Assembly (NCBI GenBank): GCA_021730635.1 | Contig: JAJNNC010000008.1 | Location: 248,001-312,000, forward strand | Direction: 5' to 3' | Origin: Catalimonadaceae bacterium JC749 | GTDB lineage: Bacteria; Bacteroidota; Bacteroidia; Cytophagales; Cyclobacteriaceae | Length of the DNA: 64,000 bases | In this document: one piece after another, positions 47,546 to 56,499 of the stretch | Numbering within the stretch: position 1 is the first letter of the stretch | Layout: each line of letters opens with the position of its first letter | Made by a program: the position numbers and the translations under genes | Notes under the pieces: model-generated | Database searches by the model: none | The model's input: only the letters and a program-made list of their open reading frames with translations | What the model was told of the DNA's origin: nothing

Positions 47546-47770
47546 GATACTAATAATTTTGATACTAATAATTTTTTTTAATTCCGATTGCTACAAAGCA
47601 CTTCCCATTATCGTTAGTTTATTTAGTAAAGGGGAAAGGAATCATCATCCAATGATTGTTTACTCTGCTTTATCGAATTGATAATGCAAAGATGAAGTGA
47701 AAAGGAAGGTGAATCGTCCTGAAATGAAATTGTGGACTTTATAGTGAGATTTGAGACCTATTAAACAGGC

Positions 47771-49576
47771 TTAAATTTGATTAGACCTCAACCAGGCTTT
47801 CGGTGTCATCCCTTCGATTTTTTTAAAGAAGGCATTGAATACCGATTTAGAATTAAAGCCGCTTTCATAAGCTAGCCCTAAAAGGGTAAGGTGGCTATTG
47901 GCAGGATTTAGGGCATTCTCTTTGAAGTTCTCCAAACGACAACTATTGATGTATTCATTGAAGTTTTGGCCAATTCGTTCATTCAGCAACCAGGAAAGCT
48001 TGTTGCTGCTAATATTCACGTTTTCGGCTAGCTCGCGTAAAGATAAAGATGGGTTTTGAAACCAATTTTCTTCCTGCATTCCTTTTCCAATAGTTTCTAA
48101 AACCGTGTCGATTTCAGCAACAGACATTAAAGCTTTAGGAGGGGCAATTCGTATTTGTTTTTCGGGATCAGGTGGTAATAGTTCTTTACAGAAAGTGGCT
48201 TGCAGTAAATCCTGGAACCTCTGATAATGGTGTAAAGGTTTAAGCAGCGGAATATTCATAAAGTTTATGATTTGACCGGTACGCATTCTGATGTTTTCTT
48301 CCAAAAAGTCCAATGCCATTTCATGTTTGTCCAAATGGACCAACAAAAAAAGTTGCCAGGGAAAAAGCGCTGCCCCAAAATCTTCTTTTATCATTAAGCT
48401 AACCCTGCTGATATCAATATCGATCTTATCTTCTGGATTGACCAACTTGTACAATACCCTGCATTCATCTGGTCTCTCGGCCAAAGGGGTTTGACTTAAG
48501 TAGTCATTTAGTTTTTCGTAATCTTTCGAAAGAATTAAGCAAAGTTGTTTTAATGCGATGGAATGTGTAAAACCTGGATTGATGCTCAAGGAGGTCTCTA
48601 TACATTCTAGAGCTTTTGTATAGTCCTCGTTTAAATAATGAATATTTGCTTTGGTAAAATAATGATTCGGAGACAAAGGGTTTGTTTTTAAAATATTATC
48701 AGCATGCCAGTGCGCTTTTCCGAAATACCCTACTGCGGTATACAATTCGCATAAACCTTCTTCTGCTTCCGTATAGGATGGATTAAGTTCTATTGCTTTT
48801 TGAAAAAATTTATGCCCTTTGATGAAATCCCATTGACCCCAAAAGGACAATGTCGCTTTACTAAAATACCCTATATAGGATTGTTTGTCCAGATTAAAAC
48901 CTTTGCTGAGATTCTCTTCTGACAACTGTAATAAGCCTTTATTATTTCCCCAGGATCCGTACATGGCATAACTATACGCCAAACCAAAATAAGGCAAAGC
49001 AAATGAGGGGTCTATCGTTACACATTGTTCATAGAGTTCTACTGCATTTGCGATTCCTTGTCCATCCCACTTTAAATGCTGATAGCGGCCCTTAAGATAA
49101 AGGTTGTAGGCCTCCATATTTTGTGTAGGCTCTTCAATTAAATGTTCCTGAATATAGAGGTGACCAAAATTTTCCCTGATCTGGTCAGCGATGTGTAAAC
49201 TTATTTCATCTTGTAGTGCAAATATGTCTTCCAAATCCCGATCGAAATTCTTTGACCAGAAGTGAGTGCCGTCATTAGTACTGACTAACTGCACTGTAAT
49301 GCGCACCCTGTTTTTGGCTTTCCGGATGCTCCCCTCCAAAATAGTACTTACTCCTAACTGACCACCAATGGTTCGCACATCTATATTTTTATTCTTAAAT
49401 GCAAAAGAGGATGTGCGGGCAATGACTTTCAAGCCCTTCACGGTGGTTAGGGCGTTGATTATTTCTTCAGTAATGCCATCGCTGAAGTATTCGTTCTCAG
49501 GGTCGGCACTCATATTAACAAAAGGGAGAACTGCAATGGACTTATTAGATGATGATATGGGTAGATGGTTGCTCAT
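47771..49576 (-). CDS. TolB-like/TPR/AraC transcriptional regulator, copy 2
   Basis: 601 residues. Same domain order as the protein at 41893: TolB-like (KSIAVLPFVNMSADPENEYF, residues 12-130), a TPR middle (about 140-460) and a C-terminal AraC helix-turn-helix (LSLRELAENVNISSNKLSWL ... MTPKAW). The AraC parts are very alike (LGLAYESGFNSKSVFNAFFK against LIGLAYESGFNSKTVFNTVF). ATG start at 49576, 70 bp after repeat copy B. No attC-like site was found after its stop. Confidence 0.88.
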   Translation of the reverse strand: MSNHLPISSSNKSIAVLPFVNMSADPENEYFSDGITEEIINALTTVKGLKVIARTSSFAFKNKNIDVRTIGGQLGVSTILEGSIRKAKNRVRITVQLVSTNDGTHFWSKNFDRDLEDIFALQDEISLHIADQIRENFGHLYIQEHLIEEPTQNMEAYNLYLKGRYQHLKWDGQGIANAVELYEQCVTIDPSFALPYFGLAYSYAMYGSWGNNKGLLQLSEENLSKGFNLDKQSYIGYFSKATLSFWGQWDFIKGHKFFQKAIELNPSYTEAEEGLCELYTAVGYFGKAHWHADNILKTNPLSPNHYFTKANIHYLNEDYTKALECIETSLSINPGFTHSIALKQLCLILSKDYEKLNDYLSQTPLAERPDECRVLYKLVNPEDKIDIDISRVSLMIKEDFGAALFPWQLFLLVHLDKHEMALDFLEENIRMRTGQIINFMNIPLLKPLHHYQRFQDLLQATFCKELLPPDPEKQIRIAPPKALMSVAEIDTVLETIGKGMQEENWFQNPSLSLRELAENVNISSNKLSWLLNERIGQNFNEYINSCRLENFKENALNPANSHLTLLGLAYESGFNSKSVFNAFFKKIEGMTPKAWLRSNQI

Positions 49577-49645
49577 TTTTTACTATACTTTATTAGGGCT
49601 TCTACGAACTGACATTGAATTTTCAATGATTTTTCTTTTTATTGG

Positions 49646-49789
49646 CTACAACATCAGTGTAAAAGCTATATGGCGTATATATCTTTTATACCTGCCGTGC
49701 CAGTCCGCTTTCAAATCAAATAAGCAGCTGCGCTTATGCCTCTGACTGATGGTTTATAAAAAAGTAAAATTATCCTATAGACTTTTTAT
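49646..49789 (-). repeat. attC-like dispersed repeat, copy B
   Basis: About 144 bp, nearly identical to copy A at 45913-46057. Minus-strand ends TATAAAC and GTTGTAG. It marks the upstream end of the palindrome series. Confidence 0.75.
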
Positions 49790-50093
49790 ATATAGTGTCA
49801 CTCTATTTTAACAATGTCATAAGATAGCACAAAATTATCCTTTTATTACTCATCTAGACAGTAAAACTGTAGCGTTTTGAGGCAAATACCAGCATTTTTT
49901 GTTCAGACGCTATGTGCGTGAATACTGTCAAACAAACAAGTGCAGCAATGATTTAATGGCGTATGCACAACACAGAAACATTCTATCAGCCATAGATTCG
50001 TAAAACGTAGTATGCATCTGTTTCTTTTTTAACATAGCAACCTTCTAGAAGACATCTTGTCAATAATAAGGGGATACATCTCACGATTAGCTT
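49790..50093. other. Intergenic, no gene seen
   Basis: AT-rich stretch with no supported gene. A 64-codon minus-strand frame at 50029-50223 overlaps the tandem repeat that follows and is not called. Confidence 0.4.
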
Positions 50094-50210
50094 TGGAAGC
50101 CTCTGCCAAAGCTGCATGGTAGACCCTGCCGACTATGGATGTACGCTTCATCCGATAGTGTATGGAAGCCTCTTCCCTGTATGCATGGTACGCACTACCG
50201 ATCAGGCAGT
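50094..50210. repeat. Two-unit tandem repeat, period 69 bp
   Basis: Units begin TGGAAGCCTCTGCC at 50094 and TGGAAGCCTCTTCC at 50163, each continuing to GCATGGTA. Between them is a hairpin CTATGGATG/CATCCGATAG. In the minus strand it encodes YHAYREEAS and YHAALAEAS. Origin unknown. Confidence 0.5.
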
Positions 50211-50270
50211 ACCAGTATGCCACATCAGAAGCGATGGAAGGAAGACTCCCGGGGCTAGCAGCTCACCCAT

Positions 50271-50302
50271 AAAAAAACCTTTGAACGGCTGCGTCCAAAG
50301 GT
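50271..50302 (-). terminator. Rho-independent terminator
   Basis: Stem ACCTTTG/CAAAGGT with a 12-base loop, followed on the minus strand by seven T. It lies 29 bp after the DUF4469 gene. Confidence 0.75.
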
Positions 50303-50330
50303 CTTGCTAATGGAGGGAGTGAGAAAGTCG

Positions 50331-51032
50331 CTAGGCAACGGTGAGCACCTTCTCATACATACCTATCCGTATGTCTTTGCTGCCCTTCACGGTGGAGCGT
50401 ATTTCCAGGCGGTACTTTTCTCCGGATTTTAAGCCTTCCGGCACCTCTACCTGTAGCTTTTTGCTGCCATTGTGGTGAATGTAGGCCACTCTTACTTCTT
50501 TCTCTTTCTGCGCACTCACCAGAAAGACACCCTGGGCAGGGTCGGTTTCATTCTCAACCTTGAGCAGATTACCTTGTATATCCAGCAGATGACCGGACGT
50601 ACACTTTTCGCTGGTCCTGGACTTGGTATCAAACACCTGCCTGATGGTAGGCCTGGGCAACACATGGTCTACCTTGGCGATGTCAACGGCGTTTAAGGCC
50701 TGTTGAAACACCTGCCCTGTCTTCACAGTGAGGGTGACTTCATGCCGTGTGGGGTCAAAAGCATCGGCTTCGCTGGTAAACACACCACTTACATGTTGGG
50801 TGATGGTGATAAACTCTGAGTCAAAACCCACCCCTTGCCGCAGGTTCTCGGCCAGCACCTGAAAGAACTTCTTGATCACAGCCTCACATTCTGTCTCTTT
50901 CAGAATGGAGCCGGGCACGGCGATCTGCTTTACTACTTCTTCTACACTTTTTTTGGAATAGTTGACAACCATAGCCCTGAAGTCGGTAGGATCGGGCGTC
51001 AGTGCGTTGTCCACTAGTTTGATCTGTAACAT
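50331..51032 (-). CDS. DUF4469 HU-like DNA-binding protein
   Basis: 233 residues from the ATG at 51032 (MLQIKLVDNALTPDPTDFRA); an upstream frame extension has no protein character. The N-terminal 130 residues form an HU/IHF-like DNA-binding domain (SVEEVVKQIAVPGSILKETE). The C-terminal DUF4469 Ig-like domain contains GVFLVSAQKEKEVRVAYIHH and EGLKSGEKYRLEIRS. Bacteroidota chromosomes carry many such paralogues, thought to bind DNA. Terminated by the hairpin at 50271. Confidence 0.85.
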   Translation of the reverse strand: MLQIKLVDNALTPDPTDFRAMVVNYSKKSVEEVVKQIAVPGSILKETECEAVIKKFFQVLAENLRQGVGFDSEFITITQHVSGVFTSEADAFDPTRHEVTLTVKTGQVFQQALNAVDIAKVDHVLPRPTIRQVFDTKSRTSEKCTSGHLLDIQGNLLKVENETDPAQGVFLVSAQKEKEVRVAYIHHNGSKKLQVEVPEGLKSGEKYRLEIRSTVKGSKDIRIGMYEKVLTVA

Positions 51033-51611
51033 TGTTGTTAAAATTTGTAATACAAAATATTTAATAAAAGCAAATAAAACAGACGAGCACCAGCATTGTA
51101 AGTAAGCTCCTTCCAAAAAGATACAGTGTAAGAAGAGAGAAAAAAGTCTAGACCCAATAAATTGATGAAGAAGACAATACGTCCGTTTGGGTTTTTACCA
51201 CTAAACTTTTTTGAAGGTTTACACTTGATTCTCAGGCAAATATGAAATAGGGGAGGGGCCGAAGGATGTAATAGATCGCTTTGAAGGAGCCCCATTTTGA
51301 AAGTAGGGTAGGGTTTTCAGCAGAAAGTCTCATGCAATCGTATCAGGCAGGTTGATATCATGATAACCTTGGGAGTTGGAATCAAAAGTGGCCCTATCTT
51401 ATTATCAACAATCGACACTTCATAACTTTCAGTCACCCTTTAGCACAAATTTAGTGAGGTATGACAAGCCTGATTCATTCCATAGCAGTAGCCTGTTTGG
51501 TGGAGCCGGAAAGGGCAATATACTCTTTCCAAATGTGTATTGAGTGTTTCAAAACCGGCAAGCCTGTAAAAACCTCTGACGGTTGAATTTTCCGCCATTA
51601 TGTATCGCTGT
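51033..51611. other. Intergenic, no gene seen
   Basis: 579 bp without a convincing gene or RNA. Holds the upstream region of the DUF4469 gene. Confidence 0.45.
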
Positions 51612-52016
51612 TCATTTCTTATGATAATTTTTCAGAATAGCTTCGGCAGGTACTCCTATTGCCTCATGCAGTTTTTTGGCAAGCTTAAATGTCATATCGG
51701 TTTTACGGTTGAGAAACTCAGAAAAACGGGCTGTAGATATCCCTAGCATTTTGGCCAGGTCTTTTTGTTTCAACTCACGATTTTCCATATAAACTTTCAC
51801 AAATTCAACGGGATCAATATCCTCATCTTTAAATTCGTTTTTCCTTTGCTCATAACACCACACCAAATCAAAAAGTATTTGTGATTCGTTAAAATCAGGA
51901 TGGTCTTCGGAGACGCCAAAAATAGCATTCAGGCGTGCCAAAGCAGTTTTATAGCTATTCTCATCCGTAATGGGTTTGATCACAGCAAAATGAGGTGATA
52001 TAGTGACGACATGCAT
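51612..52016 (-). CDS. higA: HigA-family antitoxin (helix-turn-helix)
   Basis: 134 residues. The helix-turn-helix is LKQKDLAKMLGISTARFSEF near residues 79-98; the preceding acidic DPVEFVKVYMENR and the start VIKPITDENSYKTALARLNA are typical of HigA proteins of Bacteroidota. It neutralises HigB, an mRNA interferase, and represses the operon. Intact, 12 bp after the broken higB frame. Confidence 0.85.
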   Translation of the reverse strand: MHVVTISPHFAVIKPITDENSYKTALARLNAIFGVSEDHPDFNESQILFDLVWCYEQRKNEFKDEDIDPVEFVKVYMENRELKQKDLAKMLGISTARFSEFLNRKTDMTFKLAKKLHEAIGVPAEAILKNYHKK

Positions 52017-52027
52017 ACTTTTATCAT

Positions 52028-52329
52028 TTAAATGTTTGAGGCATCTTTTAATTGGTCATATTCAGCATGGGTACCGATGAAACGTACAAGCATTTGTTCG
52101 TACTTAAAATTGATTCTCATGATTAACCGATAATGGTTCCCTTTTATATTAAAGCAGTAACGGTCATTTCCCAGATAATCTACAGCGCCAAAGTCATTAT
52201 TTATATCATTGAGATCTTTCCAAGAAGCTTCTTTAGCTATTTTGATAAATACCCGAATGGCTTTTTCACTGTCCTTTTAGAATATACAATTCTTACTTTA
52301 TTACTATTTCTCATATCTATAGCTATCAT
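52028..52329 (-). pseudogene. higB: HigB toxin with internal out-of-frame deletion
   Basis: From the ATG at 52329 the frame reads RNSNKVRIVYSKR and then stops. A second frame begins DSEKAIRVFIKIAKEASWKD and continues FNIKGNHYRLIMRINFKY, VRFIGTHAEYDQL to TAA at 52028. These are the N- and C-terminal parts of HigB joined with about ten residues (the TLREFWEKHP-like segment) and one base missing. The toxin cannot be made as one chain. No in-frame start exists for the second part. Confidence 0.75.
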
Positions 52330-52428
52330 TTCAACCTCATATTAATTCCTACCTCTACTTTTATTTTTTAGATATTGCATATTTTGAGATTAAGTTTGTA
52401 TTTTTACAATAATACAAGTAAATATTTA

Positions 52429-55400
52429 ATGGCGAAACGTCTACTTATTCTAATTAACTGTATTACTGCATCCCTTCTCTTTACCAGTCCTTTATATGCA
52501 CAATATGTTTATCAGTCACAAATGGGAGCTGAAGCTCTGGGTTTGATTGTGTTTGAATCTCCTTCAAGCGTAGTCGTAGATGCAGAGGGTAATATCTATG
52601 TAGCTGACAAAATTGATGACAGGATTCAAAAGTTTGATCCTAGTGGCAAGCTTCTTTTGAAGTTTGGCTCACAAGGTACAGCAGATGGTGAGTTTAGATT
52701 TCCTACTTCGATAACCTTAGATGCTGCTGGCAATATCTATGTAGCAGATCAAAGCAATCACCGTATCCAAAAGTTTGATGTTAGTGGTAATTTCCTTCTG
52801 AAGTTCGGTTCACATGGCATAGCAGATGGGCAGTTAAATTACCCTGCTGAAGTAGCTGTAGATACTGAAGGCAATATCTATGTAGCAGATTATAATAATC
52901 ATCGCATCCAGAAATTTGCTTCTGATGGTAGCTTCATCTTAAAGTTTGGCTCTCAAGGTTCAGCAGACGGGCAGTTTATTTCTCCTAAAAGAATAACCGT
53001 CGATGCATATGGCAATGTTTATGTGGCAGATTCAAATAATGCACGCATCCAGAAATTTACCTCTGATGGTAGCTTTATCTTGAAATTTGGCTCGTATGGT
53101 ACCGCAGCTGGGCAGTTTAGGTATCCCGCTGGGGTAACCATAGATTCTGCTGGTAATATTTACGTGGCAGATCAATACAATAATCGCATCCAGAAGTTTG
53201 ATGCTAGTGGCAATTTTCTTTTAATGTTTGGTACTTCTGGTAAAACAGATGGGCAGTTTTGGAACCCTGCCGGAGTAGCCATAGATGATGCTGGCAGTAT
53301 CTATGTAGCAGATGAAGGTAATCATCGAGTCCAGAAGTTTGATGCTAATAGTAATTTCCTTTTGAAGTTTGGCACTGATGGTTCAGGTGCCGCAGATGGA
53401 CTGTTTTTTGATCCTTCCGGAGTAGCTGTAGATGCTGAAGGTAATATTTATGTGGCAGACTCAAATAATAGTCGCATTCAGAAATTTACCTCTGATGGTA
53501 GCTTTAGCCTGAAGTTTGTTTCACCAGTTATATTTGATGGACTACCTTATTATCCTGCTGGGATAACCTTAGATGCTGCTGGCAATATCTATGTAGCAGA
53601 TCAAAGCAATGACTTCATCCAAAAGTTTGATGTTAGTGGTAATTTTCTTTTGAAGTTCGGATCTAATGGTAGAGTAGATGGACAGCTTTTTGATCCTTCA
53701 GGGGTAGCTGTAGATACTGAAGGCAATATTTATGTAGCAGATAAAGGCAATCATCAAATCCAAAAGTTTGATGCTACTGGAAATCTTCTTTTGAAGTTTG
53801 GATCACAAGGTACAGCAGATGGAGAGTTTAGACATCCTACCGGTGTAACCGTAGATGCTGCTGGTAATGTATATGTGGCAGATTCATTCAACAACCGCAT
53901 TCAAAAATTTACCTCTGATGGTAGCTTTGTCTTGAAGTTTGGCTCTCTTGGTACAACAGATGGAAAGTTAAAATATCCTACTGCGACAACTTTAGATTCA
54001 GAGGGTAATATCTTTGTAGCTGACAGAGATAATCACCGCATACAGAAGTTCGATGCTAATGGTAATTTTCTTTTGAGTTTTGGCTCCAGGGGTGTTAACG
54101 AAGGAGAATTCATAGTTCCTACCGGAGTAGCCGTAGATACCGATGGTAATGTCTATGTAGCTGATAGAGGTAATCACCGAATCCAGAAATTCAGTCCCTA
54201 TACAGATGATCTTCATCTGTTTGCAGATTCAGTAGCAGGCTATCCGGAAGAGGAAGTAGAAGTGCAGGTAAAAGCCAATGATTTTGCAGATATCATCTCC
54301 GCACAAGCTACACTGGAATGGGATCCACAGGTGGCTGAGCTGCTGACAACAGAAGCTGGTACTCTTGCTCAGGTACAGTTCAATACCCAAACCTCAGATC
54401 AAGGCAAAATGACCTTCTCCTGGTATGAGGGTAGTGATGCTGAGGGGCTTAGTCTTTCAGACAGTGCAGTATTGTTTACCTTACGCTTTAAGTTGGTCGG
54501 TGAACCCAAAGCACAGACAGTCCTTTCTTTCACCAGTAGCTTAATACCTTTAGAAGTTGCTGATAAAAAAGAAAAAACGGTCAAAGTAACTACACAAGCT
54601 GGTAAATTATACATTCTGCCTTTGCAGACCATCAGTGGGCGGATCTTCACAGAAGCCTCTCAAGCAGTCAAAGAGGTAGCGGTAAAGCTTACAGGCTATG
54701 CTTCTGATACAGACTCTACTAATGCAGAAGGCAAATACAGCCTTACCGGTGTACATCCTTATCAGTCTTACAAGATAACTGCGTCCAAAGTGTTGGGTAC
54801 CAGTGTTGCCAATGGCCTGACCAGTCTGGATTTGGCTATCCTGCAGCGCCATATCTTGCAAACAGAGACACTTACTTCTCCTTACAAACTTATCGCAGCC
54901 GATGTTAACCTCTCACAGAGCATCACCACAGCAGACATCAGAGATATACAAGATGTGGTGCTAGGTAATACCACACGTCTTGCCAAAGGCAAGCACTGGA
55001 CCTTCATTCCCAAGCACTTTGTCTTTGATCCTGCTCAGCCTTATGCTTATGATACTGTCCTTGTGCATGAAAAGATGCCGGCTCCCACTGGTCATGACTT
55101 TATAGCCATCAAGCTAGGAGATGTCAATGACACCTGGAATCCTGCCAAAGGTAGATTGCAGCAAAAACAGCTTATGTTCTTGGTAGAAGAGCATGAAACT
55201 ATCAGCCAGAGCACTATCACTATTCCTGTCAGAGTAGAAGATTTTAAGGATGTCTCTAGTTTTCAGCTCACTCTGGAATGGGATGAAAAAGTGTTAGCTT
55301 TTGAATCTGCTCAAGGAGGTGCTTTACCTGACATAGTCTTTGGAGAAAAGTATGTGCAAGAAGGTCAGCTCACCGTGCTGTGGTACAATAGGCAAGGCAG

Positions 55401-55884
55401 CAGCAGTAGCCTCTCTGATGAGCAAGCAGTCTTTACAGTTACTTTTCAAACAATAGGCAAAATAGGAGATCAATCAGTTGTTACCCTTTCTTCTGCCCGT
55501 ACGCCACTGCTGGCTTATGATGCAACCAATATAGCCATGACCACAGAAGCTATTGCAGGATCTGTAGACATCGTGGAAGTGCTGAGTGCTGAACAAGATC
55601 TTAGCAGACCTACTACCTATAAGATTTATCAGAATGAACCTAACCCCTTCTCTGAAGAAGTAAAGTTTCGCTTTGGCCTGCCCCAGCAAAGCAAAGTGAG
55701 CCTGAAAGTCATGAATGCTGCTGGTCAAGTTTTCCATCATACAGAAGGTGCTTATGCTCAAGGGACCCATATTATCTCCTGGGATGGAAGAAATGCACAA
55801 GGAGTAACTATTCAACCCGGTGTGTACTTTCTACAGCTTACAGCAGGCTCTTTCCATCAGACTATCAAGATTATCAAGAAGTAA
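52429..55884 (+). CDS. T9SS-secreted NHL-repeat protein with cohesin and dockerin-like domains
   Basis: 1151 residues from the ATG at 52429 (signal peptide MAKRLLILINCITASLLFTS); an upstream start at 52375 would disturb the signal. Residues about 40-588 are twelve NHL repeats of 47 residues (GNIYVADxxNxRIQKF), enough for two six-bladed propellers. Then come a cohesin-like domain (about 595-730), a carboxypeptidase-regulatory-like segment and dockerin-like region (about 740-890, DVNLSQSITTADIRD), a second cohesin-like domain (about 905-1050) and a T9SS tail (NEPNPFSEEVKFRFGLP). Likely a surface scaffold or binding protein. The 141-bp DNA repeats are highly alike. Confidence 0.9.
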   Translation: MAKRLLILINCITASLLFTSPLYAQYVYQSQMGAEALGLIVFESPSSVVVDAEGNIYVADKIDDRIQKFDPSGKLLLKFGSQGTADGEFRFPTSITLDAAGNIYVADQSNHRIQKFDVSGNFLLKFGSHGIADGQLNYPAEVAVDTEGNIYVADYNNHRIQKFASDGSFILKFGSQGSADGQFISPKRITVDAYGNVYVADSNNARIQKFTSDGSFILKFGSYGTAAGQFRYPAGVTIDSAGNIYVADQYNNRIQKFDASGNFLLMFGTSGKTDGQFWNPAGVAIDDAGSIYVADEGNHRVQKFDANSNFLLKFGTDGSGAADGLFFDPSGVAVDAEGNIYVADSNNSRIQKFTSDGSFSLKFVSPVIFDGLPYYPAGITLDAAGNIYVADQSNDFIQKFDVSGNFLLKFGSNGRVDGQLFDPSGVAVDTEGNIYVADKGNHQIQKFDATGNLLLKFGSQGTADGEFRHPTGVTVDAAGNVYVADSFNNRIQKFTSDGSFVLKFGSLGTTDGKLKYPTATTLDSEGNIFVADRDNHRIQKFDANGNFLLSFGSRGVNEGEFIVPTGVAVDTDGNVYVADRGNHRIQKFSPYTDDLHLFADSVAGYPEEEVEVQVKANDFADIISAQATLEWDPQVAELLTTEAGTLAQVQFNTQTSDQGKMTFSWYEGSDAEGLSLSDSAVLFTLRFKLVGEPKAQTVLSFTSSLIPLEVADKKEKTVKVTTQAGKLYILPLQTISGRIFTEASQAVKEVAVKLTGYASDTDSTNAEGKYSLTGVHPYQSYKITASKVLGTSVANGLTSLDLAILQRHILQTETLTSPYKLIAADVNLSQSITTADIRDIQDVVLGNTTRLAKGKHWTFIPKHFVFDPAQPYAYDTVLVHEKMPAPTGHDFIAIKLGDVNDTWNPAKGRLQQKQLMFLVEEHETISQSTITIPVRVEDFKDVSSFQLTLEWDEKVLAFESAQGGALPDIVFGEKYVQEGQLTVLWYNRQGSSSSLSDEQAVFTVTFQTIGKIGDQSVVTLSSARTPLLAYDATNIAMTTEAIAGSVDIVEVLSAEQDLSRPTTYKIYQNEPNPFSEEVKFRFGLPQQSKVSLKVMNAAGQVFHHTEGAYAQGTHIISWDGRNAQGVTIQPGVYFLQLTAGSFHQTIKIIKK

Positions 55885-55959
55885 AGCAGTCTTTAGTTGA
55901 GCTTGAAACAGTAATAGTTTTATATGCTAAACAACTATATCAGAAGTTCGTCATAAAAT

Positions 55960-55994
55960 AAAAACACCTCAACATGGCTTGCTGAGGTGTTTTT
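55960..55994. terminator. Bidirectional terminator
   Basis: Perfect stem AAAAACACCTCA/TGAGGTGTTTTT around an 11-base loop, with A and T tracts on both sides. It can end both the NHL gene (plus) and ssrA (minus). Confidence 0.85.
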
Positions 55995-56034
55995 AATCTT
56001 GCAATTATATACGTTAATATATAATTATTTCAAG

Positions 56035-56445
56035 TGGAGCCGGAGGGATTCGAACCCTCGTCCAGTCATGGCAACTATCGTGTCTTCTACATGCTTAGCT
56101 GTACTTTGGTTTGTCGGGTTGCACAAGGTAGACAGCTCACCTATAGGGCAACCTTATTTGCTGAGAGTGTCACCGGAGCGTCGCAACGCCACTCCAGCTA
56201 GTTCTACCTGATCGACACCCTGTGCTCCGGCCGGATAGAACGGCGGCCAGCAGGATGTGGCTCGGGAGCGATGTTGTCGCTCAACCGTTTAAGCCTGTAT
56301 TTTAGCTATGATGGGCTAAAATTAGGCAGCCATGGCGTAATTAGATTCGCCAGTTATGTGTTAGGACTATTGATCAAGGCTCTCATCCCATGAGCCTGCA
56401 TGCTTCTACACGTAACCACACATCCTGTCAAATCCGGTCGGCCCC
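56035..56445 (-). ncRNA. ssrA: Transfer-messenger RNA (tmRNA)
   Basis: About 411 nt. The 5' end starts GGGGCCGACCGGATTTGACA and the 3' end is GGGTTCGAATCCCTCCGGCT followed by CCA; the two ends pair as the tRNA-like acceptor with an encoded CCA. The tag frame lies at 56322-56351 and reads (A)GESNYAMAA then TAA, with resume codon GGC. tmRNA rescues stalled ribosomes and tags the products for proteolysis. The YAMAA ending, instead of the commoner ALAA, resembles Cytophagales tags. Confidence 0.95.
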
Positions 56446-56469
56446 ATAAGCCAACATTGCCTTTACGTG

Positions 56470-56499
56470 CAATATAATTACGTGACAAAGCTACAAAAA
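56470..56499 (-). promoter_or_regulatory. Putative ssrA promoter
   Basis: Minus-strand TTTTTG and TATATTG separated by 17 bp, upstream of the ssrA 5' end by 24 nt, loosely resembling the Bacteroidota -33/-7 pair. Spacing is two bases short of the usual, so this is tentative. Confidence 0.35.

Noticed and set aside
47546-47770. A further attC-like site after the second TolB-TPR-AraC gene
   Set aside because: A CTAAC string occurs near 47619 on the minus strand, but I found no matching arm and so no palindrome.
50029-50223. 64-codon minus-strand ORF
   Set aside because: It overlaps a tandem DNA repeat, which explains its repeated peptide; no independent sign of coding.
52429-54200. CRISPR-like or satellite repeat
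   Set aside because: The 141-bp periodicity is in frame and encodes NHL repeats, so it is a protein repeat and not a CRISPR or satellite.
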